Below are positions 14,573 to 23,111 of a DNA stretch of 64,000 nt, in pieces; position 1 is the first letter of the stretch; each line of letters opens with the position of its first letter. Both the position numbers and the translations under genes were made by a program. The notes under the pieces are model-generated. The model had not been told where the DNA came from. It saw only the letters and a list, made by a program, of their open reading frames with translations, and did not search any database. The stretch is from positions 124,001-188,000 of the forward strand of contig JAFQRC010000002.1 of assembly GCA_017410265.1 (NCBI GenBank), written 5' to 3'. This DNA comes from Ruminococcus sp. (GTDB lineage: Bacteria > Bacillota > Clostridia > Oscillospirales > Acutalibacteraceae).

Positions 14573-16890
14573 GCCACAACCTTCACACACATCGCCGTAA
14601 TGTCGTCATCGTGACCATCATTACGGCGTTTTTTTGCTTCCTCAACTATTGAGAAGGCAAGCTCTTCTGAGCTTTCATCTCTCCACGAGCTTATCATTTT
14701 TTCAAGCCATCTCTCATCTCCTGTCAGCACTCCATCAGACACCATTACTATTGCATCTCCCTCAGTCAGGCTGATAGCTTCCTTTGAAAATTTCACCTCG
14801 TTTAGTATCCCTATCGGCAGACTCGACATATCCTTTTTATACAGTCTGCTGTTTTTCTTTACATATGTCACACACGCACCCGCTTTGAGAAACTCAGCTT
14901 TACCTGAAAAAAGATTAAAATCAACTACATCAAGTGTCGCGAGTGATTCATCCTCGCTTTTTATCATAAGCGATGAATTTACCACCTGAAGTGCACAGTC
15001 GTAGGAAAGTCCTGCTTTTATGAGCTTTGTCATTATACTTACCGCCATATTTGAATCAACAGCCGCTCTGCCGCCTGTGCCCATACCGTCGGATAGAAGA
15101 AGTACCGTACTACCCATTCCGTTGTTAAAATAATTCATACAATCACCGCACAGCTCACCGTCACCATAGATATGCTGGGCTGTGCCGATTTCCACATCAT
15201 AAAGCGGTCGCTCACACAAGGTGATTTTTGCGCGGTCTTTTTCGTAGCATATGGTCGGCGACTCAAAAGCTCTGCCACAGGCATCGGACACCTCCTTTGT
15301 TAGCTGGCTTTTGCTCATATTCAGCTTATCACTCAGCAAAAGCGTAATCTCAACTATCATCCCTTTGCCTTTGCAGAGTCTGCAACTACAGTCGAGTACA
15401 CAAGCAGAATACGACGAAAGAGCAGCTATCACCCGATTTGCGCTGTCTGTATCGTATTTTTCGTAGCTTTCAAATTCCTCTGACATATCCGCTAAAATAT
15501 CGGAAAGCCCCGCAAACTGAGAAGCCACAACACTTCTCACCTGCGTTATCCTCCTTCTGGCAGCTTCACACGACAAGTAGTCCTTGTAGCTTTGATTTAT
15601 GCTTTGTACAAGCTCTGTTGTCCGACAACATTTTATTCTGAAATTTTCGTCTATGTCCTTTTCCTTCACAAAACCGTTTTTCTTTAAAGCATCTGTCAGG
15701 CGATGAAAGTCCTGAGTTTTCATTTCCCTTTGCTTTTCAAAGCAGTAGTAGCGCATACCGCAGTGCTTGCAGGTATGGTCACATGCGTTGTCGTATATCC
15801 ATTGAGCATTTTCAGAATAAAGCCGCGATAGCTTTTCGGACACGGAATTCACGCACGAGCTGACATTCTCAAGTGCCTTGCTCGCAAACGAAAGCCGCAT
15901 AGTAACAGACCGTCTTATAGCAGCCTCATCAGCATTATCAGTATCTTTTGAAAAAATATTGCTCAGGTAATTTCCGAGCGATTTCGGCAGAAACATAAAA
16001 ACTGCTCCCGCTATAAGCGACTCTGTAAAAACCGCAAAAACAAGCTCATTATCTGCACTTGCAAACGACATAGTCAGGCTACATACTACACAACAAAAAG
16101 CAACCGCCAATTTTCCTGCAGGCGCAAACAACCCACCCATCAAACCTGAAAAGGCATACCCCGCACACAAAAACATCAACTCATCAGACGAAAGTGAAAA
16201 CACTATTCCAGTCGCTGTACCGGCTATTGCGCCTCCTGACACATAACCGTATTTTGCACATAGCATAATTATAATCAGTGCAAAAATTCTGCCTATAGAT
16301 ATTTCTCCGATGGTAAGCGAGGAGAAAGCCAGAAGCAGAATACACCCTGACATCGCTATACACGCGACTTCCTGTGAATTCAGCGACAAAAGGTTTTTGT
16401 TAGATGAGAAAAGCAACGCCGTTCTGCTCATAAAGTACGCTCCTACCGCTGAAAGCAAGGCTTCCATTAAGCAATATGACACCTGAGAAAGCTCACTGCT
16501 ACTCGAGAAAGTCAGCGCGATTCCTGTCACAAACACAGGAATAAACGCAACTACACTAGGAAAAAACCTGCTTTGTGACACCCTTTTAAATTCGTTGAGT
16601 ACCCACCGCAGTGCTCCGATTGAAATCACAATGGCAATATACCGAAAGCTGTCAATAGGATTTTTTATTAAAAATCCTATTATTGTACCCATAAGCCCCG
16701 AAGGCATATATGAAAATGGTATTGCTGCCGCGAATGAAGCTCCAAACGGCGATAGCTCCCCCATCACAGCTCCCTTTGAGACCAGCACTCCGCTTATCAG
16801 GTAAATTATATGTACAACCACCTCCCGCGTCACCGTGAGAGTGCTTTGATTAAGCTTTTGACCTTTTTTAGCAAGTTCCTTGTAAACCAT
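14569..16890 (-). CDS. spoIIE: stage II sporulation protein E (PP2C phosphatase)
   Basis: About 773 residues with ten or so N-terminal membrane helices (to ~310), a central regulatory region and a C-terminal PPM/PP2C phosphatase with LLLSDGMGTGGRAAVDS, IVMVSDGVLTGDERW and GHDDDITAMCV as metal-binding motifs. SpoIIE dephosphorylates SpoIIAA to activate sigma-F in the forespore. A frame start at 16899 would place AAAAGG against the codon; ATG 16890 has AAAGGA with 8-nt spacing and is preferred. Four cysteines near residues 375-390 (CDHTCKHCGMRYYC) form a possible metal site within the central region. Confidence 0.92.
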   Translation of the reverse strand: MVYKELAKKGQKLNQSTLTVTREVVVHIIYLISGVLVSKGAVMGELSPFGASFAAAIPFSYMPSGLMGTIIGFLIKNPIDSFRYIAIVISIGALRWVLNEFKRVSQSRFFPSVVAFIPVFVTGIALTFSSSSELSQVSYCLMEALLSAVGAYFMSRTALLFSSNKNLLSLNSQEVACIAMSGCILLLAFSSLTIGEISIGRIFALIIIMLCAKYGYVSGGAIAGTATGIVFSLSSDELMFLCAGYAFSGLMGGLFAPAGKLAVAFCCVVCSLTMSFASADNELVFAVFTESLIAGAVFMFLPKSLGNYLSNIFSKDTDNADEAAIRRSVTMRLSFASKALENVSSCVNSVSEKLSRLYSENAQWIYDNACDHTCKHCGMRYYCFEKQREMKTQDFHRLTDALKKNGFVKEKDIDENFRIKCCRTTELVQSINQSYKDYLSCEAARRRITQVRSVVASQFAGLSDILADMSEEFESYEKYDTDSANRVIAALSSYSACVLDCSCRLCKGKGMIVEITLLLSDKLNMSKSQLTKEVSDACGRAFESPTICYEKDRAKITLCERPLYDVEIGTAQHIYGDGELCGDCMNYFNNGMGSTVLLLSDGMGTGGRAAVDSNMAVSIMTKLIKAGLSYDCALQVVNSSLMIKSEDESLATLDVVDFNLFSGKAEFLKAGACVTYVKKNSRLYKKDMSSLPIGILNEVKFSKEAISLTEGDAIVMVSDGVLTGDERWLEKMISSWRDESSEELAFSIVEEAKKRRNDGHDDDITAMCVKVVA

Positions 16891-17004
16891 TTTATACATC
16901 CTTTTTATGAGAGTGATTCTATTATAAGCCTCTGACCCTCTCGGTTTTGTCGCTGTTTGTTTGTAAAAAACTGTTTTGTTTTGTAGATAAACTAGGTTGT
17001 AAAC

Positions 17005-17040
17005 ACAAAAAGAAAACCGACTGCATATAACAGTCGGTTT
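17005..17040 (-). terminator. terminator of malE-amylase operon
   Basis: AAACCGACTG/CAGTCGGTTT hairpin with a T-rich tail on the minus strand just after the amylase stop. Confidence 0.85.
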
Positions 17041-17058
17041 AATGATATCAAGGTATTA

Positions 17059-18669
17059 TTATTTTGCTTTGAGAACAGCTGTGGACATCGGTGGCATTGA
17101 GAGAACGCCTTTTTTGAATGCCACATTCCAGTCTTCTTTGGATGCGCCGTAATCTTCAGCGTTTGAAGTAACTACTCCACCGCGGAATTCTGCGTTTGCT
17201 AGCATTTCATCAGTAATTTCGAGCTCGAGAGTTTCTTCACCACCATAGTGAATAACTAAAAGTTTTTCACCCTCATACTCGATATAGTAACCACCTAAAT
17301 ACACATCTTCAGACTCGAGAGTATCGGTGATTGTGCCACGGGCAATTTCAGGATTCTGATTTTTAAGCCTGAGAATTCTGCGGTAAGTGTTGAGCAAGCT
17401 GTCTTCCTGCTCGAGTTGCTGTTTTACACCACCAAGCGGATTCGCTTCAACCTCGGCTACACCGTTGACATAGATGTTCGGGAGGTTGTCATTATCCCAA
17501 ATCATAGCTGTTCGGTAGGATGCGTCGTTTGTAGTATTAGGAGCTTCTATGCCGATTTCCTCGCCGTAGTATGTAAACGAGTTACCAGGTGAAAGCAGAT
17601 AAAGTGAAGCCGAGAACTTCTGTTCGTTAGTTTCAAGCGTATTGGAAACTCGAGGCATATCATGGTTAGTCAGGAAGTTTGCGTTGATTGCAGTATCACT
17701 ACGCTTTGCGATATTATCATTGTATTTCTTCAATGCAGATACAAATGATTTTGTCTGGCCGTTACGACCTGTGATTACATAGTCGCCGGTTGAAGTAGCG
17801 AATTTGAAGTTAAAGAAGCTGTCAATACCGGACTTGTACTGGTCATAGATAACGCTTGCGCTCTCCCAGTCCTCGCCTACCATATAGACATCAGGATTAT
17901 ATGACTGCGCCATATCGTAGAACCATGTCATAAACTCAATACCGTCTGTATTAGCATCTGCAAAGTACTTAACAGCGTCAAGTCTGAAGCCGTCAACACC
18001 GCGGTCAAGCCAGAACTTAACTACTTCTTCGAAATAATCTCTGGTACCCTGATAAGAGAGATTCCAGTCAGGCATTTCTGAAGAGAACTGACCTTCGTAG
18101 TAATAGCTGGTATCGGTAACTTTTCTTGTGCAGGCTGTATTCACTCCTTTGTTGAAATTATAGTACTGAGCATAGCCGTCCTCTTTGCCCTCTCTGAGCT
18201 CTTCGCAAGCTTTGATAAAGTAAGGGTGGTCGCTCGCACTGTGGTTAACAACAAGGTCAATAATTACAGCGATACCGCGCTTATCGCACTCTGCCATAAA
18301 TTTATCAAAAATCTCAAGAGTACCAAACTCAGGGTCGATCTCAAAATAATCTCTGACATTATATTTATGGTATGAATAAGAAGGCATCATCGGTGAAAGC
18401 CAGATGCCGTCGACACCCAGGTCATCTCCTGTATCAGGGTCACCGTCGTTTAAGTAATCAAGCTGAGAAATAATACCCTCGAAGTCACCTGTTTCATCAC
18501 CGTCAGAATCACAGAAGGAGCCAATCCATATCTGATAGAAGCTTCTGTATTTATCAGAAGAAGCCTGAACCTTATTAGTTTCGACAGGGTCAGCGTTTGT
18601 CGAACATCCGCACAGCGCACAGCTGAAAATAACGCACACCGCAAGAGCTAACGCAATAAACTTTTTCAT
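17059..18669 (-). CDS. GH13 alpha-amylase-family lipoprotein
   Basis: 536 residues. A lipoprotein signal ends at LCGC with Cys22. The (beta/alpha)8 GH13 regions are DLVVNHS (region I), GFRLDAVKYF with nucleophile Asp231, VGEDW with acid/base Glu266, and FLTNHDMPR with Asp337. All three catalytic carboxylates are present. The protein would hydrolyse alpha-1,4-glucans or maltodextrins on the outer face of the membrane, feeding the adjacent transporter. It has no dockerin or carbohydrate-binding module, unlike typical amylosome enzymes. Last gene of the malEFG operon; AAAGGAATG precedes ATG 18669. Confidence 0.93.
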   Translation of the reverse strand: MKKFIALALAVCVIFSCALCGCSTNADPVETNKVQASSDKYRSFYQIWIGSFCDSDGDETGDFEGIISQLDYLNDGDPDTGDDLGVDGIWLSPMMPSYSYHKYNVRDYFEIDPEFGTLEIFDKFMAECDKRGIAVIIDLVVNHSASDHPYFIKACEELREGKEDGYAQYYNFNKGVNTACTRKVTDTSYYYEGQFSSEMPDWNLSYQGTRDYFEEVVKFWLDRGVDGFRLDAVKYFADANTDGIEFMTWFYDMAQSYNPDVYMVGEDWESASVIYDQYKSGIDSFFNFKFATSTGDYVITGRNGQTKSFVSALKKYNDNIAKRSDTAINANFLTNHDMPRVSNTLETNEQKFSASLYLLSPGNSFTYYGEEIGIEAPNTTNDASYRTAMIWDNDNLPNIYVNGVAEVEANPLGGVKQQLEQEDSLLNTYRRILRLKNQNPEIARGTITDTLESEDVYLGGYYIEYEGEKLLVIHYGGEETLELEITDEMLANAEFRGGVVTSNAEDYGASKEDWNVAFKKGVLSMPPMSTAVLKAK

Positions 18670-18790
18670 ATTATCATTCCTTTGCTTTTCTTAAAACAGC
18701 TGAATTTCCGCCGTTTCCTTTATTTCAAAGTATAGCATAAAGAACCCCTTTACTGCAACTGTTTTTTATATAGATATTCCTTTGTACAAA

Positions 18791-18819
18791 ACAAAAAGGC
18801 GGCCTCAAAAGAGACCGCC
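18791..18819 (-). terminator. hairpin/terminator between malG and amylase
   Basis: GGCGGTCTC/GAGGCCGCC hairpin followed on the minus strand by TTTTTG. It probably reduces amylase expression relative to the transporter. Confidence 0.75.
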
Positions 18820-18834
18820 AGATTTAAGTCAGGA

Positions 18835-19689
18835 TTAACCCTTAACACCACCGGCTGTAACGCCCTCAACGTAGTAACGCTGCATGAACAGGAACAGGAT
18901 GGAGATCGGAACAGCAACAACAACGGAACCTGCGAGGAAGCGCTTGAAGTAAGTTGCCTTAAATTCAAGTGATACCATTGTCTGCAGACCGATAGCTACT
19001 GTGTAATTATCACGCATATCGCCCATGATAATCTTCGCAAGAATGAAGTCAGTCCAAGGACCGATGAATGATGTCAGAACTGTGTAAACAACAATTGGTT
19101 TTGACATCGGAAGAATAATCTTCCAGAAAATCTGGTTTCTTGTCGCACCGTCAATGGTCGCAGCTTCGTCGAGCGCTCTAGGAATAGTATCGAAGAAGCC
19201 CTTGGAAATCTGATAACCTAAGCCCGCACCCGCAGAATAGCAGATAACGAGAGCTACTAAAGTCTGTGTAAGACCCATAGCCTTCAAGAGATAATAGATA
19301 GCAATCATTGTCATAAAGCCAGGGAACATACCTAAAATCATACCGATGTTGATAAGAGGTTTTCTGGCTTTGAATCTGAGTCTTGAGAAGCTGTAACTTA
19401 CCATCAAAACTGCAAGTGTAGAAATGATACAGCTAAATATTGCAACAACCAGTGTATTCATAAACCATCTTGGGAAGTTCAAAGTAGCTGTATCAGTGAA
19501 CAACTCGATGTAGTTTCTGAAAGAATAGGTCTTTGGAATCAGATATGATACTGTTGCAAGACCCTCATCTCTGAATGAGTGGAGTACAAGGTAAACAAGT
19601 GGTGAAATCCAAATAAGACCGAGAACTGCAAGAACCAAGTAAACCAGAGTGTTTGCGAGGCCTCTCCTGAGTTTATAACTTTTGATCAT
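18835..19689 (-). CDS. malG: maltose/maltodextrin ABC transporter permease, MalG type
   Basis: 284 residues with six predicted membrane helices and the EAA loop EAATIDGATRNQIFWKIILPM that docks the ATPase. The N-terminus SYKLRRGLANTLVYLVLAVLGLIWISPL is typical of MalG. Its start overlaps the end of malF (ATGA), with GAGGAGGAA inside malF as ribosome site. No MalK ATPase gene is present, so a shared ATPase encoded elsewhere is expected. Confidence 0.92.
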   Translation of the reverse strand: MIKSYKLRRGLANTLVYLVLAVLGLIWISPLVYLVLHSFRDEGLATVSYLIPKTYSFRNYIELFTDTATLNFPRWFMNTLVVAIFSCIISTLAVLMVSYSFSRLRFKARKPLINIGMILGMFPGFMTMIAIYYLLKAMGLTQTLVALVICYSAGAGLGYQISKGFFDTIPRALDEAATIDGATRNQIFWKIILPMSKPIVVYTVLTSFIGPWTDFILAKIIMGDMRDNYTVAIGLQTMVSLEFKATYFKRFLAGSVVVAVPISILFLFMQRYYVEGVTAGGVKG

Positions 19690-21188
19690 GAGAATTCCTC
19701 CTCGTTCTTAGCAGATTTTGTAAGGTTGAATGTGATGAGTGAAAGTGTCGCACAAACAATGAATACAAGGATACCAACGGCAGCAGCCAGGTTGTAGTCC
19801 TGAGAGTTCATAGTTAACTTGAACAGCCATGTAACGAGCAAGTCTGTGTAACCAGCCTGATAGAGGTTCTCAGTTGTTGGTCCGCCGTTTGTAAGAAGGT
19901 AGATAACATTGAAGTTGTTAACGTTACCAATAAAGTTAGTGATAAGGTATGGAGTTGTTACGAACAGCATATATGGGAGTGTGATGCTAAAGAAGCTTCT
20001 CACAGGGCCCGCACCGTCGATGGTAGCACTCTCATAAAGGTCAGCAGGAATATTCATAAGAATACCTGATGTGATGAGAATTGTGTATGGAATACCAATC
20101 CAGCAGTTAACAACCAATACCGTGATTCGTGCAACCAAAGCCGTTGAATTGATAAACCTGATTCCCTTATCCACAATGCCTAAACTTATAAGAAGCACGT
20201 TAATAGCACCGTCTTCCTGAAGCATCTGGTTCATAAGAAGAAGTGTAACGAACTGTGGAACAGCTACAGTGATAACAAAGAGTGTTCTCCATAAAGCTTT
20301 AAGCTTGATACCTTTTTTATTTATCATAAGGGCTAAAATCATACCGAACAGATAGTTGAGTACGGTAGCGAATACAGCCCAGATAAGTGTCCATTTTGTA
20401 AGTTCTACGAATGTTGCGCCTTTTGAAGCACCCTCTGTCATAGCAAAAATCTCAGAAAATGTGTCAAAGCCTACCCAAGTGAACAGCTTACCAGGAGCAA
20501 GGTGAGCCTTGTTGTAGTTTGTGAACGCAATCAAAATCATAAATATCAACGGCAAAATGGTGAATGCCGAGATAGTAAGAGTAGGGAAAGCAAGAAGTGT
20601 GATATGGAATTTCTTGTCGAAAAGGTCCACAACTTCCTGTTTGAAAGACTCAGGCTTTTCGCCTGCAGCAACCTGCTGTGCAACAGCATATGCTGATTTT
20701 GTGCTTGCAAAATAAATTGCTAAGAAAATAGCAGTAAGCACGATAGTAAGTACGCCGTAGAGAAGAATGAGCATAGAGTTGTCACCAGCCATAAGCTCGT
20801 AACCACCTGTTGCAGGGTTAACCTGCATGCCCTGTTCTACTGTACCCAAAGTAGGGAACTTCTGTAAGTATCCCCAACCAAAGAAAACAAAGTAAGCTAT
20901 AAAAGCAATCTGTAATCCTAAGAACAGTAAACCTTTGATAAACTGTCCCTTGACCATATTGCCAAAGCCCATAATTATGTAAGAAATCTTAACAGCCCAG
21001 TCGCCTTTAATGAATCTTGATACATAGCCTGCGACAGCCTTGCCGATTCCTGTGAAGAATTTCACGAAGAATCTGCCGATAGCTACAAAGAAAGCTTTGA
21101 GCTTTCCAGGAAAAGCTTTCATAGCAGTGCTGAAGTTGTACCAAAATCTCTGGAAAGGATTGAGCCTCATATAATCAATATATTTCAT
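19686..21188 (-). CDS. malF: maltose/maltodextrin ABC transporter permease, MalF type
   Basis: 500 residues. An N-terminal region of ~190 residues with two or three extra hydrophobic segments precedes the core permease. The EAA loop is ESATIDGAGPVRSFFSITLPYM. The sequence LVTWLFKLTMNSQDYNLAAAVGILVF near the end is typical for MalF partners. Together with MalG it forms the channel for maltodextrins. GGAAGTGAACTG precedes ATG 21188; a strong intergenic hairpin separates it from malE. Confidence 0.92.
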   Translation of the reverse strand: MKYIDYMRLNPFQRFWYNFSTAMKAFPGKLKAFFVAIGRFFVKFFTGIGKAVAGYVSRFIKGDWAVKISYIIMGFGNMVKGQFIKGLLFLGLQIAFIAYFVFFGWGYLQKFPTLGTVEQGMQVNPATGGYELMAGDNSMLILLYGVLTIVLTAIFLAIYFASTKSAYAVAQQVAAGEKPESFKQEVVDLFDKKFHITLLAFPTLTISAFTILPLIFMILIAFTNYNKAHLAPGKLFTWVGFDTFSEIFAMTEGASKGATFVELTKWTLIWAVFATVLNYLFGMILALMINKKGIKLKALWRTLFVITVAVPQFVTLLLMNQMLQEDGAINVLLISLGIVDKGIRFINSTALVARITVLVVNCWIGIPYTILITSGILMNIPADLYESATIDGAGPVRSFFSITLPYMLFVTTPYLITNFIGNVNNFNVIYLLTNGGPTTENLYQAGYTDLLVTWLFKLTMNSQDYNLAAAVGILVFIVCATLSLITFNLTKSAKNEEEFS

Positions 21189-21267
21189 CAGTTCACTTCC
21201 TCAATGATAGATGCAAGTATAGTGGAAGCAAATACTTGCATCCAAAACACCACACTTTTAAATGTGC

Positions 21268-21295
21268 GGTCAGACAGCTAAAGAGCTGTCTGACC
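21268..21295 (-). promoter_or_regulatory. 12-bp perfect hairpin between malE and malF
   Basis: GGTCAGACAGCT pairs with AGCTGTCTGACC around a 4-nt loop. No T-run follows on the minus strand, so it is better explained as an mRNA 3'-end stabiliser or partial attenuator than as a full terminator. Confidence 0.6.
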
Positions 21296-21328
21296 AAAAT
21301 AACTTAAGAATCAAAAATCAGACTATAA

Positions 21329-22591
21329 TTATTCGTCTCTGATGTTAGCGATAGTCTTGTCTAAGAGAGCTGTGAGAGTCTCTGTGTCATACTTAGCTTC
21401 CTCTTTGAAGAGGTTGTTACCAAGTGTACCCATTGGATCCCAGAATGTAGAAGACATGTTGATCTGTGGGATTGAATATAATGACTGGTCAAGAGCAGCC
21501 TTGATAGCTACGTTTGATGTAGCAGCTTCAGAAGCAGCAGCAACTGTGTTTGAAGGACCCCAAGAGTTCTTCTCTGCACGCTCGAGCTGGCAAGCTTCGC
21601 CTGAGAGGTAGTCAGCGAGGAGCTGAGCAGCGTTTGGATACTTAGATCTTGCGTTTACGCCGAGGAGCTTGTAGCCGTGTAATGAGATCATCTGCTTGTC
21701 TTCGCCGTTTACGTTGATTGTAGGAAGCTTAACAGCACCGAAGTTATCGCCGAGAACGTTCTTGATAGCAGCTGCGTCCCAGCTACCGTCGATACCAGCA
21801 GCAACTGTTGATGGATCTTCAGCAAAACCTGAAGGAATCTTAGCAACTTCTGCTGAGAAGAAGATATCACTGTACTCGTGGAAGAGCTTAGCAAAAGCTT
21901 CGAGAGTAGCAACTACTTCAGCCTCGTCATAATCGTTGAACTTCTGAACATCGTTGTCCTCACCCTCGAGACCTTCGATCTTAAGACCGCCTGTGAATGG
22001 GAAGATACATGAGTAGAAGCCGTTACCAGCGTCCATGATGAACTTCTTGTTAGCCTTGCGGCAAGCTTCGAATACGCCCTCAAGTGTCTTAGCGTCTTCG
22101 TCAGTTACGAGGCTCTTGTCATAGTAGAGGAAGTAACCGTTGTCGCCTGTCTCTGGGTAAGCTAAGAGAAGGTCGTTTAATGTAGCAGCAGTAACAGACT
22201 CTTCAGAGTTTCTAGCTGTTACATCACCAGCGAGGTTTGTGTTAACAGGCATAATAACACCAGCGTCATTAAGTCTGTTTAACTGGTCGCATACAAAGCT
22301 GAATACGTCAGCAGCAGCGTCTGGGTCGTTGAGTACGTTAGTAGCAGCGTCTCCTTCGCCCTGTGCTACAACTTCGATTTTGATGCCAGCATCAGGATAC
22401 TGAGCGATGAAAGCTTCGCACTGGCCCTTGAATGTCTCAAGAGCTGCGTCTGGAGCCCATACTTTAAGTGTAGCGCCTGCTTCTGGCTCAAGACCTGTAG
22501 CAGCAGCGCCACCGTCTGTGTCGCCGTTACAGCCAACAAATAATGTTGACATCATTAAAACAGCGAGAATTAAAGCAAAAATTCTTTTCAT
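21329..22591 (-). CDS. malE: maltose/maltodextrin-binding lipoprotein, MalE type
   Basis: 420 residues. A type II signal peptide ends in LFVGC with lipidated Cys21. The mature part follows the family-1 sugar-binding fold (LKVWAPDAALETFKGQCEAFIAQYP; VFSFVCDQLNRLNDAGVI; PSGFAEDPSTVAAGIDGSWDA; LHGYKLLGVNARSKYPNAAQLLADYL). It captures maltodextrins for MalFG. AAAGGAAATCC precedes ATG 22591. First gene of the operon, with a promoter at 22695-22724 and a structured 5' leader. Confidence 0.93.
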   Translation of the reverse strand: MKRIFALILAVLMMSTLFVGCNGDTDGGAAATGLEPEAGATLKVWAPDAALETFKGQCEAFIAQYPDAGIKIEVVAQGEGDAATNVLNDPDAAADVFSFVCDQLNRLNDAGVIMPVNTNLAGDVTARNSEESVTAATLNDLLLAYPETGDNGYFLYYDKSLVTDEDAKTLEGVFEACRKANKKFIMDAGNGFYSCIFPFTGGLKIEGLEGEDNDVQKFNDYDEAEVVATLEAFAKLFHEYSDIFFSAEVAKIPSGFAEDPSTVAAGIDGSWDAAAIKNVLGDNFGAVKLPTINVNGEDKQMISLHGYKLLGVNARSKYPNAAQLLADYLSGEACQLERAEKNSWGPSNTVAAASEAATSNVAIKAALDQSLYSIPQINMSSTFWDPMGTLGNNLFKEEAKYDTETLTALLDKTIANIRDE

Positions 22592-22623
22592 GTCGGATTT
22601 CCTTTCTTAAAAAATATTGTTTA

Positions 22624-22674
22624 CCGAGTTTCACTCGGGGAGTGTCAGTTACCGCCGCAAATCCGTTTCGACGG
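22624..22674 (-). promoter_or_regulatory. two hairpins in malE 5' leader
   Basis: Reading the minus strand, CCGT-CGAA-ACGG (22663-22674) and CCGAGT-GAA-ACTCGG (22624-22638) lie between promoter and ribosome site. They could be operator half-sites for a LacI-type regulator or RNA structures controlling stability; sequence alone does not decide. Confidence 0.4.
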
Positions 22675-22694
22675 CACTATATCACTGTAACTAA

Positions 22695-22724
22695 ATTTTA
22701 TCATACCGAAAGTGGTTTTTTCAA
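22695..22724 (-). promoter_or_regulatory. promoter of malE operon
   Basis: TTGAAA (22719-22724), 18-bp spacer, TAAAAT (22695-22700) on the minus strand, about 100 bp before the start. Confidence 0.65.
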
Positions 22725-22740
22725 CTCCCTTTGTACTTTT

Positions 22741-23010
22741 TATCTAAAACAATAAAATATTTGCTCTGTTTTGGTGATTTTAACAACGGATTTTTGGATA
22801 ATTAGATACAGTGCACAAATATACCTCTTTGTTTTTATCAGTATTAACGAAAACCGTTTTGTGCATTCTGCTAGCTCATTGCAAGGATTTCGGACAGATA
22901 AAACGATATTTTCTTATATTTTATTCCGAAAAAGAATTAAAGCAACGTTTTTCACCTGTGTTAAAAATTTTTAGTGTATTTTTACCAAAATTCAGGTAGC
23001 CACGACTAAC
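22741..23010. other. intergenic region between malE and murE promoters
   Basis: AT-rich, no convincing coding potential. A short AACG-N4-CGTT-like motif (near 22846) is visible but too weak to call an operator. Confidence 0.3.
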
Positions 23011-23017
23011 TAAAGGT

Positions 23018-23046
23018 TTGACATCGAGTTAAAATTGATATACTAT
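23018..23046 (+). promoter_or_regulatory. sigma-A promoter of murE
   Basis: Perfect TTGACA (23018-23023), 17-bp spacer, TACTAT (23041-23046). Confidence 0.85.
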
Positions 23047-23111
23047 ACATATGAAATATATATTAAAAACACTCTCATAAATGCATGAGATTTTATATCG
23101 GAGGGATTTCT

